Of a stretch of 9,812 nt of DNA, positions 1 to 6,111 are shown one piece after another. The stretch comes from JABWBJ01 sp036507855 (GTDB taxonomy: Bacteria; Gemmatimonadota; Gemmatimonadetes; Gemmatimonadales; Gemmatimonadaceae): NCBI GenBank assembly GCA_036507855.1, contig DATCIJ010000235.1, forward strand, positions 1 to 9,812, written 5' to 3'. The notes under the pieces were generated by a model. It saw only the letters and a list, made by a program, of their open reading frames with translations. It was not told where the DNA came from and made no database searches. Position 1 is the first letter of the stretch; each line of letters begins with the position of its first letter. The position numbers and the translations under genes are program-made.

Positions 1-790
1 CGATCGGGCCGGCTCCCGCGGCACCCACCACCGACCGCACACGAAGGATGGCCGTGAACGCGACCGTGGTGACTCCACCAGCGAGGATCGCACCCACGAT
101 GCCGGGCGCTTCTCCATACGCTTCCGGCTTCCAGGTGTGCATCGGCGCCAACCCCATCTTCGTTCCGTAGCCCACCAGCAGCAGCACCCACGCGATCTTC
201 ACCCACGGCAGTGACAAGTCCGCCCCCTGTGCCGTCAACGCGACGAATGTCATGTCGCCGGCGCCACCACCGTGAAGGGATGCATATCCCAGGCAGAGCG
301 AGCCGAGGAGCGACAGCGCGATGCCCGTGCCGCCGATGAGCAGGTACTTCCAGGTCGCCTCGAAGGCGCGCGGCGTATCGTTGAAATGAAGCAGCGGGAC
401 TGCGGCCAGCGTGACGGCCTCGGTTCCGATCCAGAGGAGCCCCAGGTGCCGGGCCTGATGCCCAGCGCTCATCAGGCCGAGCACCGTCAGGAGCATCGCG
501 ACGAACACACGGTTGGGCCGGTCCTGCCGGATGCCGAGATACGACACCGCATACGTCGCGCAGACAAAGAACAGCAGGGAGACTCCGGGCAGCACGGCGC
601 GCGCCAGAGGGTCGAACCCCATCCACTCGTCAGGCGTCACGACTGGCGGACGCACCAGCAGCCACAGGCAGAGCCCAAGGTGAACACCACCGACGGCGGG
701 AAGAAGCCACGGCCTGGTTCGATCGCTCGGCCACAGAGCGGCCGCGACGGCGCCAGCGAGCGGAAGCACGATCAGCAGAACTTCCCTCAT
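1..790 (-). CDS. hyfF: HyfF-like proton-translocating antiporter subunit of a group 4 hydrogenase-type complex (partial, N-terminal half)
   Basis: The ATG at 790-788 opens a frame that stays open to the window edge, giving 263 residues; full HyfF proteins are roughly 480-530, so about half is present. It is a multi-helix membrane protein of the NuoL/M/N-Mrp antiporter family. Recognisable stretches are WIGTEAVTLAAVPLLHF (about 120-136, with the family's membrane Glu at 124), a WKYLLIGGTGIALSLLG helix (147-163), and VGYGTKMGLAPMHTW (206-220, membrane Lys 211). Those acidic and lysine residues form the proton path in the family. The start overlaps the hyfE stop as ATGA (787-790), so translation is probably coupled. 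One oddity is W-K-P-E-A after the MHT motif, where I would expect W-L-P-D/E-A. The family call is firm. The exact subtype depends on the catalytic subunits, which are outside the window. Confidence 0.88.
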   Translation of the reverse strand, partial: MREVLLIVLPLAGAVAAALWPSDRTRPWLLPAVGGVHLGLCLWLLVRPPVVTPDEWMGFDPLARAVLPGVSLLFFVCATYAVSYLGIRQDRPNRVFVAMLLTVLGLMSAGHQARHLGLLWIGTEAVTLAAVPLLHFNDTPRAFEATWKYLLIGGTGIALSLLGSLCLGYASLHGGGAGDMTFVALTAQGADLSLPWVKIAWVLLLVGYGTKMGLAPMHTWKPEAYGEAPGIVGAILAGGVTTVAFTAILRVRSVVGAAGAGPI

Positions 791-1422
791 TCGCGCAGCG
801 CCGTGAGCTTGCGCGTGTCGAGTGAATCGAACGCGCGTTGGATGCGATCGACGATGATGCCGATGACGAACACGCCCACGGTGACGTCGAGCAGCACACC
901 TGCTTCCACGAGCACCGGCGTGGACTTGATGAGCGTCAGCCCGAACAGGTAGATCCCGTTCTCCAGGATCAGGTAACCGCACACCTGCGCAATGGCCTTC
1001 ACGCGGCCCACGAGCAGGATGAAGCCTGTGGCCATCGTCGCCATCGCGCCCGGGACCAGGAGCGATCCGCTGTGCTCAGGCAGGAGCGGCAGCCACCGCG
1101 CCGCGACCACTGCGCCAACGGTAGCGCCGGCACCAAGCAGCAACGACACTTCGAACCCGATGATCGGTTCGACTTCGCGCTCGATGCTGACCGCGCGCAT
1201 CGCGCGTCGCAGCAAGCCGGGAATCACAAGTCCCTTGCCGGCGACCGTCGCCAGCGCGACGAGTGCCACGTGCCAGTCGAATTCGCTGACAAGAAAGATC
1301 GGCATCACGCCCAGCAACACACCCTGGGCCGACATCGAGCGGATGAGCATCGGCAACCGGCTGCTGCCGAGCGCGACGAGGTTGAGCCCGATCGCCAGTC
1401 CAATGAGGACGTTGAGGTTCAT
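787..1422 (-). CDS. hyfE: HyfE-like membrane subunit of a hydrogenase-4-type complex
   Basis: This 211-residue hydrophobic protein matches HyfE, a small membrane subunit with a NuoK-like part. Visible signs are the N-terminal helix MNLNVLIGLAIGLNLVALGS, the stretch YLILENGIYLFGLTL (150-164) with a membrane Glu, VGVFVIGIIVDRIQRAF (182-198), and the C-terminus SLDTRKLTALRE, which is typical of the family. The start at 1422 is chosen because it begins directly with the conserved first helix, overlaps the hyfC stop as ATGA (1419-1422), and has a modest GGGAG ribosome site just upstream. A longer frame from 1470 would add 16 residues that overlap hyfC and look non-native. It sits between hyfC and hyfF with 4-base overlaps on both sides. 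No HyfD gene separates it from hyfC, unlike the E. coli hyf operon. Confidence 0.9.
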   Translation of the reverse strand: MNLNVLIGLAIGLNLVALGSSRLPMLIRSMSAQGVLLGVMPIFLVSEFDWHVALVALATVAGKGLVIPGLLRRAMRAVSIEREVEPIIGFEVSLLLGAGATVGAVVAARWLPLLPEHSGSLLVPGAMATMATGFILLVGRVKAIAQVCGYLILENGIYLFGLTLIKSTPVLVEAGVLLDVTVGVFVIGIIVDRIQRAFDSLDTRKLTALRE

Positions 1423-2333
1423 GCTCCCACCGATCCGCCCTGCCAGGCCACGAGCAGCGCAAACACACACAGCAATACGGCCGTCAGCAGCAGCAGCGGG
1501 ACTCTCCGGAAGGCAAAGCGTGCCATCATCGATTCGACCAGCCCGATTCCGAGGGTGGTCGTCAGGACGCCTGCGATCAGCAGCAGGATGCCGGCAATCG
1601 GCGTGATAGCGCCAACGGGAAGCACGGACTCCGTGAGCAGAACCGAGAACAGCAGCAGCTTCAACGCCGCCCCGTGCAGGATCACCGCGAGTGGAGGCCC
1701 GCTGTGATCGAGCACCATCACCTCATGAATCATCGTCAACTCGAGGTGCGTGTTCGGATCGTCGAATGGCACCCGGCTGTTCTCGGCCAGCAACACGGTG
1801 AAGAGGCCCGCCGCCAGCAGCACCACGCCTGCGCCTGGAAACGGCGCGAGCATCGTCGAGAGGGATACGCTCCGTGTCTGCACGCTGAGCGTGAGCATCG
1901 CGGCGATCAGCGCAGCCTCGGCGAGGACGGAGAAGCTCACCTCACGCGCCGCTCCCATGCCCTCGAACGCCGATCCCGTTTCCATCGCCGCCCAGGCGGT
2001 CGCGAATCGGGCTAGTGCCAGCAGATACAGCAGCAGGACGACATCGCCGCGGAAGCTCAGCGCCGTCCCGACGGCGCCAAGCGGTACGAGCATCGCCGCG
2101 GCCATGATGGCGATCCAGGTCACCGCTGGACCAGCCAGGAACGCCGGCGATGTCACGCGACTCTGCACAACGCTCTTCTTCCATAGCCGCGCGAGGTCGT
2201 AGTAGAGCTGCAGGACAGGAGGGCCGCGACGGCCGGCCGCCCACGCCTTCACCTTGTTGATGATCCCGGGCAGCAGCGGCGGAAGCAGCAGCCACCACGC
2301 AAGACGCGAGAGGAGGTCGAGAACCTCACTCAT
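1419..2333 (-). CDS. hyfC: HyfC/HycD/NuoH-like membrane subunit
   Basis: This 304-residue protein is the NuoH-family subunit that joins the membrane arm to the soluble catalytic module and carries the charged entry to the proton channel. Diagnostic stretches are RRGPPVLQLYYDLARLWKK (35-53, first cytoplasmic loop), SAFEGMGAAREVSFSVLAE (121-139), and ENSRVPFDDPNTHLELTMI (184-202) followed by HE, the HycD/HyfC form of the quinone-site loop. About eight hydrophobic helices are visible. The start is the ATG at 2333, because the upstream extension to 2492 is Arg-rich and overlaps the previous gene. No strong ribosome site is present. The ATG overlaps the stop of a 15-codon mini-ORF, and the gene's own stop overlaps hyfE. 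The PFDDP..HLELTMIHE form favours a group 4 hydrogenase-type complex over NADH dehydrogenase proper. Confidence 0.92.
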   Translation of the reverse strand: MSEVLDLLSRLAWWLLLPPLLPGIINKVKAWAAGRRGPPVLQLYYDLARLWKKSVVQSRVTSPAFLAGPAVTWIAIMAAAMLVPLGAVGTALSFRGDVVLLLYLLALARFATAWAAMETGSAFEGMGAAREVSFSVLAEAALIAAMLTLSVQTRSVSLSTMLAPFPGAGVVLLAAGLFTVLLAENSRVPFDDPNTHLELTMIHEVMVLDHSGPPLAVILHGAALKLLLFSVLLTESVLPVGAITPIAGILLLIAGVLTTTLGIGLVESMMARFAFRRVPLLLLTAVLLCVFALLVAWQGGSVGA

Positions 2334-2377
2334 CGCGGGCCCGCCATCACGGCAATAGCCATCCCGCGGATTCCCAT
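2330..2377 (-). CDS. Possible 15-codon coupling ORF between the EIIA-like gene and hyfC
   Basis: A mini-ORF (MGIRGMAIAVMAGPR) starts at an ATG sharing one base with the stop of the EIIA-like gene (TGATG) and ends at a TGA overlapping the hyfC ATG (ATGA). It fills the whole 43-base gap between the two genes. This could let ribosomes reinitiate and reach hyfC, which has no good ribosome site of its own. The peptide resembles no known protein and the arrangement may be chance. Confidence 0.25.
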   Translation of the reverse strand: MGIRGMAIAVMAGPR

Positions 2378-3084
2378 CACGAACCGGACTCCGCCTGGGG
2401 AACAGCGGTCGCCATTGCGTCGCTATCGGCAACGGCCTTGAGGATCGCCTCGTCCGGCGCGTTCGAGAGCACCAGGTCGCGCACCGGACCACTCCTCAAC
2501 ATTCTGCCTAACCGTCCCAGGATGTCGAGATGCGCACGCGGCGATGGTGCCACGAAGAAGAACAGGCGGGTCACAGGCACGTCATCGACGGCGGATTCCG
2601 TCAGGCGCAGGGGATCGCGCAGGCATATCAGCGCCACGGCACCCGAGTCACGCCCGAGGGAAATGCGAGCGCTGGGGTGCGGCAGGGCAAAGCCGCCGCC
2701 AACCGGGGCCATGGTCACTCCCCCGTATGCGGCGAGGCGTTGCACCAGAAGTTGTCGGACGGCCGGGCTCACACCCGGCAGTGCGGATGCAATGCGCTCG
2801 ACGGTATCCGCCCACTCCGTCGCGCGCACGTTGCGCCATATCCCGCCGACGCGTAACAACTGCTCCACCCTGACGCCGGTCGCGAAGGCTGATCGCTCCG
2901 GCGCCAGAAAGCCGACCTGCGACGCGAGTCCGCGGTTTGCCGCCCATTGGACGACCTGGGCGCGGTCGAAGAGGAGCCGGCCGCGATCGAACGTGTGAGG
3001 GAGACCCTCGTCGCGGATCCAGCCTTCAATCACCTTCTCCGAAACGCCGAACGACTCGGCGATCTGTATGAGATTCAGGTACAT
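2377..3084 (-). CDS. Helix-turn-helix / PTS EIIA (PtsN-like) fusion regulator inside the hyf operon
   Basis: The 235-residue product has two parts. Residues 1-55 look like an excisionase/MerR-type winged helix: LIQIAESFGVSEKVIEGWIRDEGLPHTF, then RLLFDRAQVVQWAANRG. Residues about 75-220 look like a PTS EIIA domain of the fructose/mannitol/PtsN class. GGFALPHPSAR (129-140) holds the presumed phosphorylated His136, and APSPRAHLDILGRLGRML (179-196) holds the second active-site His185. PtsN-type proteins take phosphate from HPr/NPr and usually signal by protein binding, not sugar transport. No EIIB or EIIC gene is nearby. The gene starts 13 bases after the hyfB stop and is followed by hyfC, so it should be co-transcribed with the complex. 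I infer that it links phosphotransfer state to expression or activity of the complex. The domain calls are fairly firm; the role is unknown. Confidence 0.83.
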   Translation of the reverse strand: MYLNLIQIAESFGVSEKVIEGWIRDEGLPHTFDRGRLLFDRAQVVQWAANRGLASQVGFLAPERSAFATGVRVEQLLRVGGIWRNVRATEWADTVERIASALPGVSPAVRQLLVQRLAAYGGVTMAPVGGGFALPHPSARISLGRDSGAVALICLRDPLRLTESAVDDVPVTRLFFFVAPSPRAHLDILGRLGRMLRSGPVRDLVLSNAPDEAILKAVADSDAMATAVPQAESGS

Positions 3085-3097
3085 GATGCGGCCGAGC

Positions 3098-5041
3098 TCA
3101 TGATCCGGCCATCAGCACGACGATAGCCAGTCCGGCAATGCCGATGAGGAGGTACAGCAGGTACGACTGCACCCCACCGTGTTGCAGCTTTCGCGCGGCC
3201 GTGGCGATGCGCACCATCGCATGGCTGAACGGCTCGACAAGGTACCGGAGCACGGTTTCCGGCGTGTGCGTCACCAGGCTCGCTGATGATGGCATTGGCT
3301 CGACCGGCAGCCGCGCGTGACGCTCCGGTCGCAGTATGAAGGCAAACCACCCGGTGATGATGCCGGCGAATGACCCGGCCGAGTACTGCATGCGAGCGGT
3401 CGGCGCCACATAACCGCAATCCCAGGTCAGGCCGTATCGCAGGCGGCGCCGCGAGCGCTGCACCAACCACCACGCTCCGGCCGAAAAGACAATCGCCAGT
3501 CCGACATGAGCCCAGCCTAACGTGAACAGCGGCGCGGGTGTTTCCACGCCCGCCCAGGCGGGTCGCCAGGCGCCCACCGCGGTCGCGATCGAGGGCCAGA
3601 ACAAGATCGGCGCCAATCCGATCGCGACGCATGCCGCCGCGATGCCGAGCATCGGGCCCCGCATCAGCCAATCGCTCTCGTGCGCCCGGTGCGCCTCCGG
3701 TGAGCGCGCGACACCGAGGAAGACCACGCCACATGCTTTCACAAAGCACGCCAGCGCCAGCGCCCCCGTCAGGCCAAGCAGCACGACCGCCGGGATTGCA
3801 GCCCATGTCGATGGCGCGCGAGAGATGGCGGCATCGAAGAGACCGAGATACACGAGCCATTCGCTGACGAATCCGTTGAGCGGAGGCAGGCCACAGATCG
3901 CAACAGCTCCGAGGCAGAAGAGTCCGGTTGTCCACGGCATCGACTTCCACAGTCCGCCGAGCCGGCTCATCTCCCGGGTCCCCGTGGCGTGAAGCACGGA
4001 GCCCGCACCGAGGAATAGCAGCGACTTGAACAGACCGTGGTTCCAGACGTGCAACAGGCCGCCGGCGAGCGCCAGTCGTCCCCACGCGGCATCATCGTGG
4101 TCCGCCGCGACAAGTGCGAAACCGAGCCCGATGAGGATGATTCCGATGTTCTCCACGCTGTGATATGCCAACAGGCGCTTGAGATCGTGCTGGCCCAGCG
4201 CGACCGCGACGCCAAGCACGGCGCTCGCCACGCCGAGCGTCACTACCACCCAGGCGGCGCCCTCCGGCAGTGGCATCCAGCCGCTGAAGCGCACCAAGCC
4301 GTAGATCCCGAGCTTGATGGTCGCACCTGAGAGAATGGCCGACACGTGGCTCGGCGCGTTCGCGTGCGCCGACGGCAGCCAGACGTGCAGCGGAAAGACG
4401 CCCGCCTTGATACCGAACCCGAAGAGAGCAAGCCAGAAGAGCGGCGCGACACCTTTCGCCGCTCCCATGGGTCCCAGATCCCAGCTTCCGGTTCGGCCTG
4501 CCAACGTCGTGAAGAAGAGAAAGAGGGCGAGCACCGCCACATGCGACACGGCGAGATAGAGCCATCCCGCCGCGCGGGCATCGCGACGGCTGCGGTCCAG
4601 GGTGATCAGGAAGTAGGAGCTGAGCGTGAACAGCTCCCAGCCCACCAGGAAATGCAGGCCGTGCGAAGAGAGGAGCACGAAACCCTGGCTCAGCATCAGC
4701 ATGCTCCACCAGACCCGCCCCGTGCGCGCCGAGCGTGGGTGCGCGCGATCGGTCCAGTAGGAGCGCGAGTACACGGCTCCCGCAGCTCCGATCACACATA
4801 GCAGGGCGAGGAATAGCGCACTCACTCCGTCGAGCCGCAGGTGCATTCGGTCGCCGGCGATCACTGCGGCGCTCCGCCACTCCCACTCGCCACCGTGAAT
4901 CAGGATTCCGATCGCCGCCGCCATCGCGGCGGTTGCGGCCACGAGGACTGACGCGAGCCAGAGGCGCGGCGACGAACGACCGGTCAGGACGGCGACGAGA
5001 ATCGCGATCGCGGCGATCCCGATCATGACGCCAGTGGTCAT
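3098..5041 (-). CDS. hyfB: HyfB-like antiporter subunit (NuoL/Mrp type) of a group 4 hydrogenase-type complex
   Basis: This is the first gene of the minus-strand operon, 647 residues, close to the usual HyfB length. The antiporter core carries VGWELFTLSSYFLITLD (133-149, Glu136), GFGIKAGVFPLHVWLPSAH (208-226, Lys212), LLAYHSVENIGIILIGLGF (290-308), HVWNHGLFKSLLFLGAGSV (331-349, Lys339), and CGLPPLNGFVSEWLVY (383-398) with Lys435 further on. The C-terminal part, LTWDCGYVAPTARMQYSAG (538-556) and a last helix near QSYLLYLLIGIAGLAIVVL, is specific to HyfB/HycC. It would carry protons across the cytoplasmic membrane. The ATG at 5041 is the first in frame after a TGA. A second ATG at 5026 is possible; neither has a clear ribosome site. 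Transcription probably starts near 5160 from the divergent promoter shared with tetR. Confidence 0.93.
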   Translation of the reverse strand: MTTGVMIGIAAIAILVAVLTGRSSPRLWLASVLVAATAAMAAAIGILIHGGEWEWRSAAVIAGDRMHLRLDGVSALFLALLCVIGAAGAVYSRSYWTDRAHPRSARTGRVWWSMLMLSQGFVLLSSHGLHFLVGWELFTLSSYFLITLDRSRRDARAAGWLYLAVSHVAVLALFLFFTTLAGRTGSWDLGPMGAAKGVAPLFWLALFGFGIKAGVFPLHVWLPSAHANAPSHVSAILSGATIKLGIYGLVRFSGWMPLPEGAAWVVVTLGVASAVLGVAVALGQHDLKRLLAYHSVENIGIILIGLGFALVAADHDDAAWGRLALAGGLLHVWNHGLFKSLLFLGAGSVLHATGTREMSRLGGLWKSMPWTTGLFCLGAVAICGLPPLNGFVSEWLVYLGLFDAAISRAPSTWAAIPAVVLLGLTGALALACFVKACGVVFLGVARSPEAHRAHESDWLMRGPMLGIAAACVAIGLAPILFWPSIATAVGAWRPAWAGVETPAPLFTLGWAHVGLAIVFSAGAWWLVQRSRRRLRYGLTWDCGYVAPTARMQYSAGSFAGIITGWFAFILRPERHARLPVEPMPSSASLVTHTPETVLRYLVEPFSHAMVRIATAARKLQHGGVQSYLLYLLIGIAGLAIVVLMAGS

Positions 5042-5050
5042 CGATCGAAT

Positions 5051-5092
5051 GCGCGACTGGACATCTCAATGCGGTAATCGCGCACTGTCCAG
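5051..5092 (-). promoter_or_regulatory. Two alternative hairpins in the hyf leader
   Basis: Between the predicted hyf promoter and the hyfB start lie two pairs of perfect inverted repeats in crossing order. CTGGACA/TGTCCAG pairs 5057-5063 with 5086-5092, and GCGCGA/TCGCGC pairs 5051-5056 with 5078-5083. Each can form a hairpin, but not as simple nested structures together. This is what a leader switch or pseudoknot would look like. It is also short enough to occur by chance in GC-rich DNA. Confidence 0.25.
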
Positions 5093-5141
5093 GTCAGGTA
5101 GGCGGCCTCGCCTGCGGATACGAATCGTCGACGGAAACTCA

Positions 5142-5171
5142 TTGACGAGCCGTTCAATACGATGCTATCGT
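5142..5171 (+). promoter_or_regulatory. Candidate sigma70-type promoter for tetR
   Basis: The -35 box TTGACG (5142-5147) matches TTGACA at five of six positions. It is followed by an 18-base spacer and the -10 box TATCGT (5166-5171), four of six to TATAAT. Transcription would begin near 5178, leaving a leader of about 120 bases before the tetR ATG. The -10 box lies within the 5158-5172 palindrome. Confidence 0.5.
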
Positions 5172-5172
5172 A
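5158..5172. promoter_or_regulatory. Candidate TetR-family operator: perfect palindrome
   Basis: TACGATGCTATCGTA is a perfect inverted repeat with 6-bp arms and a 3-base centre. It covers the -10 boxes of both divergent candidate promoters. TetR-family repressors bind palindromes of this size, often in the gap next to their own gene, so it is the natural site for the adjacent TetR protein to block both directions. The palindrome is directly visible; binding is inferred. Confidence 0.55.
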
Positions 5173-5195
5173 CAGTGCATCTTACGCCCAGTCAA
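5167..5195 (-). promoter_or_regulatory. Candidate sigma70-type promoter for the hyf operon
   Basis: Read on the minus strand, TTGACT (5195-5190, five of six to TTGACA), a 17-base spacer and TACGAT (5172-5167, four of six to TATAAT) form a good promoter. Transcription would start near 5160 and give a leader of about 120 bases before hyfB. The -10 box is exactly the right half of the palindrome, so a bound repressor would exclude RNA polymerase. Confidence 0.55.
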
Positions 5196-5292
5196 GCAGT
5201 TCACGCGTGGATGACGTCTGGAGCGGTTGGTTCGCATTCTGTCGCGGGCCTGATCATTGGTCGCCTGTCCGGCGAGTTCGCACGGCAGCAGC

Positions 5293-5297
5293 GGAGG
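5293..5297 (+). promoter_or_regulatory. Ribosome binding site deciding the tetR start
   Basis: GGAGG lies four bases before the ATG at 5302. An upstream in-frame TTG at 5257 has no such site and would add a 15-residue stretch that does not look like a TetR N-terminus. The ATG is therefore preferred. Confidence 0.75.
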
Positions 5298-5301
5298 TTA
5301 C

Positions 5302-5961
5302 ATGCCTGGCTCGAAGGCACCCGAGGAGGAACGGCGTCATCAGATTCTCTCCGCGGCGTACCGGGTCGCGGGGGAGCAGGGTCTCGCTGAAACGACGATT
5401 CTCCAGGTCGCGGCTGCCGCCGGTGTGAGCCCAGGGCTCATCATCTTTCATTTCAAGAGCCGCCGCCAGCTCCTGCTTGCTCTGCTCGAGGAATTGCTGG
5501 CGACAACGACCGTGCTCAAAGCCGACGCCGCTATCGCACCGTCATCCACGGCCGAGGCGAGGCTTCTGGCGGTGCTCCGGCAGGAGATCCAGCGGCTCAC
5601 GAGCGAACCCGATCGTATCCGGCTGACGTTCGACTACTGGATGGCCGGTATGCGCGATGACGCCACGCGAAGGAGGCTGAAGGCGGAGTTTGCCCGCTAC
5701 CGGGAGGCATTCCGGCCGCTGGCGGAAGCGGTTCTTCAGGCGCACCCGGACCGGTTCCCCGGCGTGACGGCGGATGGGCTGGCCGGGCTCAGCGTCAGTC
5801 TGATCAAGGGATGCGCCGTGCAGTCGATGATCGATCCCGATCATTTCGACGTCAACGAGTATTTCACGGCCGCCGTCGGCCTGCTGGCGGGCGCCGGGAG
5901 CGGGGTGCCCGCCCCGGGGCAAGCCCGGGGCGCTGCCCGATTGAGTGCTCCATCGGCTTAG
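5302..5961 (+). CDS. TetR/AcrR-family transcriptional regulator, BetI-like
   Basis: This 219-residue repressor has an N-terminal helix-turn-helix, EERRHQILSAAYRVAGEQG (9-27) then TTILQVAAAAGVSPGLIIFHF (31-51). SPGLIIFHFKSRRQLLLALL resembles the recognition helix and following turn of BetI. The rest (about 75-195) is a helical ligand-binding and dimerisation domain with RIRLTFDYWMAGMRD and FRPLAEAVLQAHPD, again like BetI-type C-terminal domains. The ligand cannot be told from sequence. It is divergent from the hyf operon and the two share a promoter region with a perfect palindrome, so it probably represses itself and hyf. The last 25 residues (GAGSGVPAPGQARGAARLSAPSA) are low-complexity and overlie a strong GC palindrome, suggesting a late C-terminal extension. 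Confidence 0.88.
   Translation: MPGSKAPEEERRHQILSAAYRVAGEQGLAETTILQVAAAAGVSPGLIIFHFKSRRQLLLALLEELLATTTVLKADAAIAPSSTAEARLLAVLRQEIQRLTSEPDRIRLTFDYWMAGMRDDATRRRLKAEFARYREAFRPLAEAVLQAHPDRFPGVTADGLAGLSVSLIKGCAVQSMIDPDHFDVNEYFTAAVGLLAGAGSGVPAPGQARGAARLSAPSA
5910..5932 (+). repeat. GC-rich inverted repeat in the 3' end of tetR
   Basis: CGCCCCGGG (5910-5918) and CCCGGGGCG (5924-5932) are perfect 9-bp arms around the 5-base loop GCAAG. The hairpin lies inside the coding sequence for the low-complexity TetR tail, about 27 bases before the stop. No T-run follows, so it is a poor Rho-independent terminator. It may stabilise the 3' end or be a small REP-like palindrome that extended the ORF. Confidence 0.4.
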
Positions 5962-6030
5962 CTGGAACCTGGCGCGAGAATTCCGGTAACTCCTGCTCCC
6001 TGGTCGGGCTCGCGGGGCACTTCCTCGCAC

Positions 6031-6046
6031 TGGCGCTCCGTTTGCC
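6031..6046 (+). promoter_or_regulatory. Possible sigma54-type promoter upstream of the small exported protein
   Basis: TGGCGCTCCGTTTGCC has the GG-N10-GC spacing of the -24/-12 class and agrees with TGGC-N7-TTGC, missing the final A/T. Transcription would begin near 6057, about 55 bases before the start codon. No upstream activator site or activator gene was identified, so the match may be chance. Confidence 0.3.
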
Positions 6047-6096
6047 GCGCACGCGAGATTTCAGCCGATCCCGAACACAACGACACTTTGCTTCTC

Positions 6097-6102
6097 GAGG
6101 AG
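6097..6102 (+). promoter_or_regulatory. Ribosome binding site for the exported glycine-rich protein
   Basis: GAGGAG lies nine bases before the ATG at 6112, a strong match that fixes this start and suggests high expression. Confidence 0.6.
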
Positions 6103-6111
6103 CAATAGCAG

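Noticed and set aside
272..1707. Plus-strand frames of 226 and 289 codons opposite hyfF and hyfE
   Set aside because: Their translations are Arg/His/Gln-rich without recognisable domains, and lie opposite well-conserved membrane subunit genes.
2334..2492. N-terminal extension of hyfC to 2492
   Set aside because: It overlaps the EIIA-like gene by more than 100 bases, is Arg-rich, and the NuoH-type first helix starts at 2333.
1..5041. Mrp-type sodium/proton antiporter or ordinary NADH dehydrogenase operon
   Set aside because: HyfE and the HycD-type PFDDP loop of the NuoH-like protein are specific to group 4 hydrogenase-type complexes, and no MrpE/F/G or NuoA/J/K genes are present.
3075..5069. 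Two long minus-strand frames (3075-4085 and 4092-5069) overlapping hyfB
   Set aside because: Both are Arg/Gly/Ala-rich shifted-frame shadows of hyfB, which is fully conserved across the same DNA.
5257..5301. TTG start for tetR
   Set aside because: The ATG at 5302 has a GGAGG ribosome site and gives a normal TetR N-terminus.
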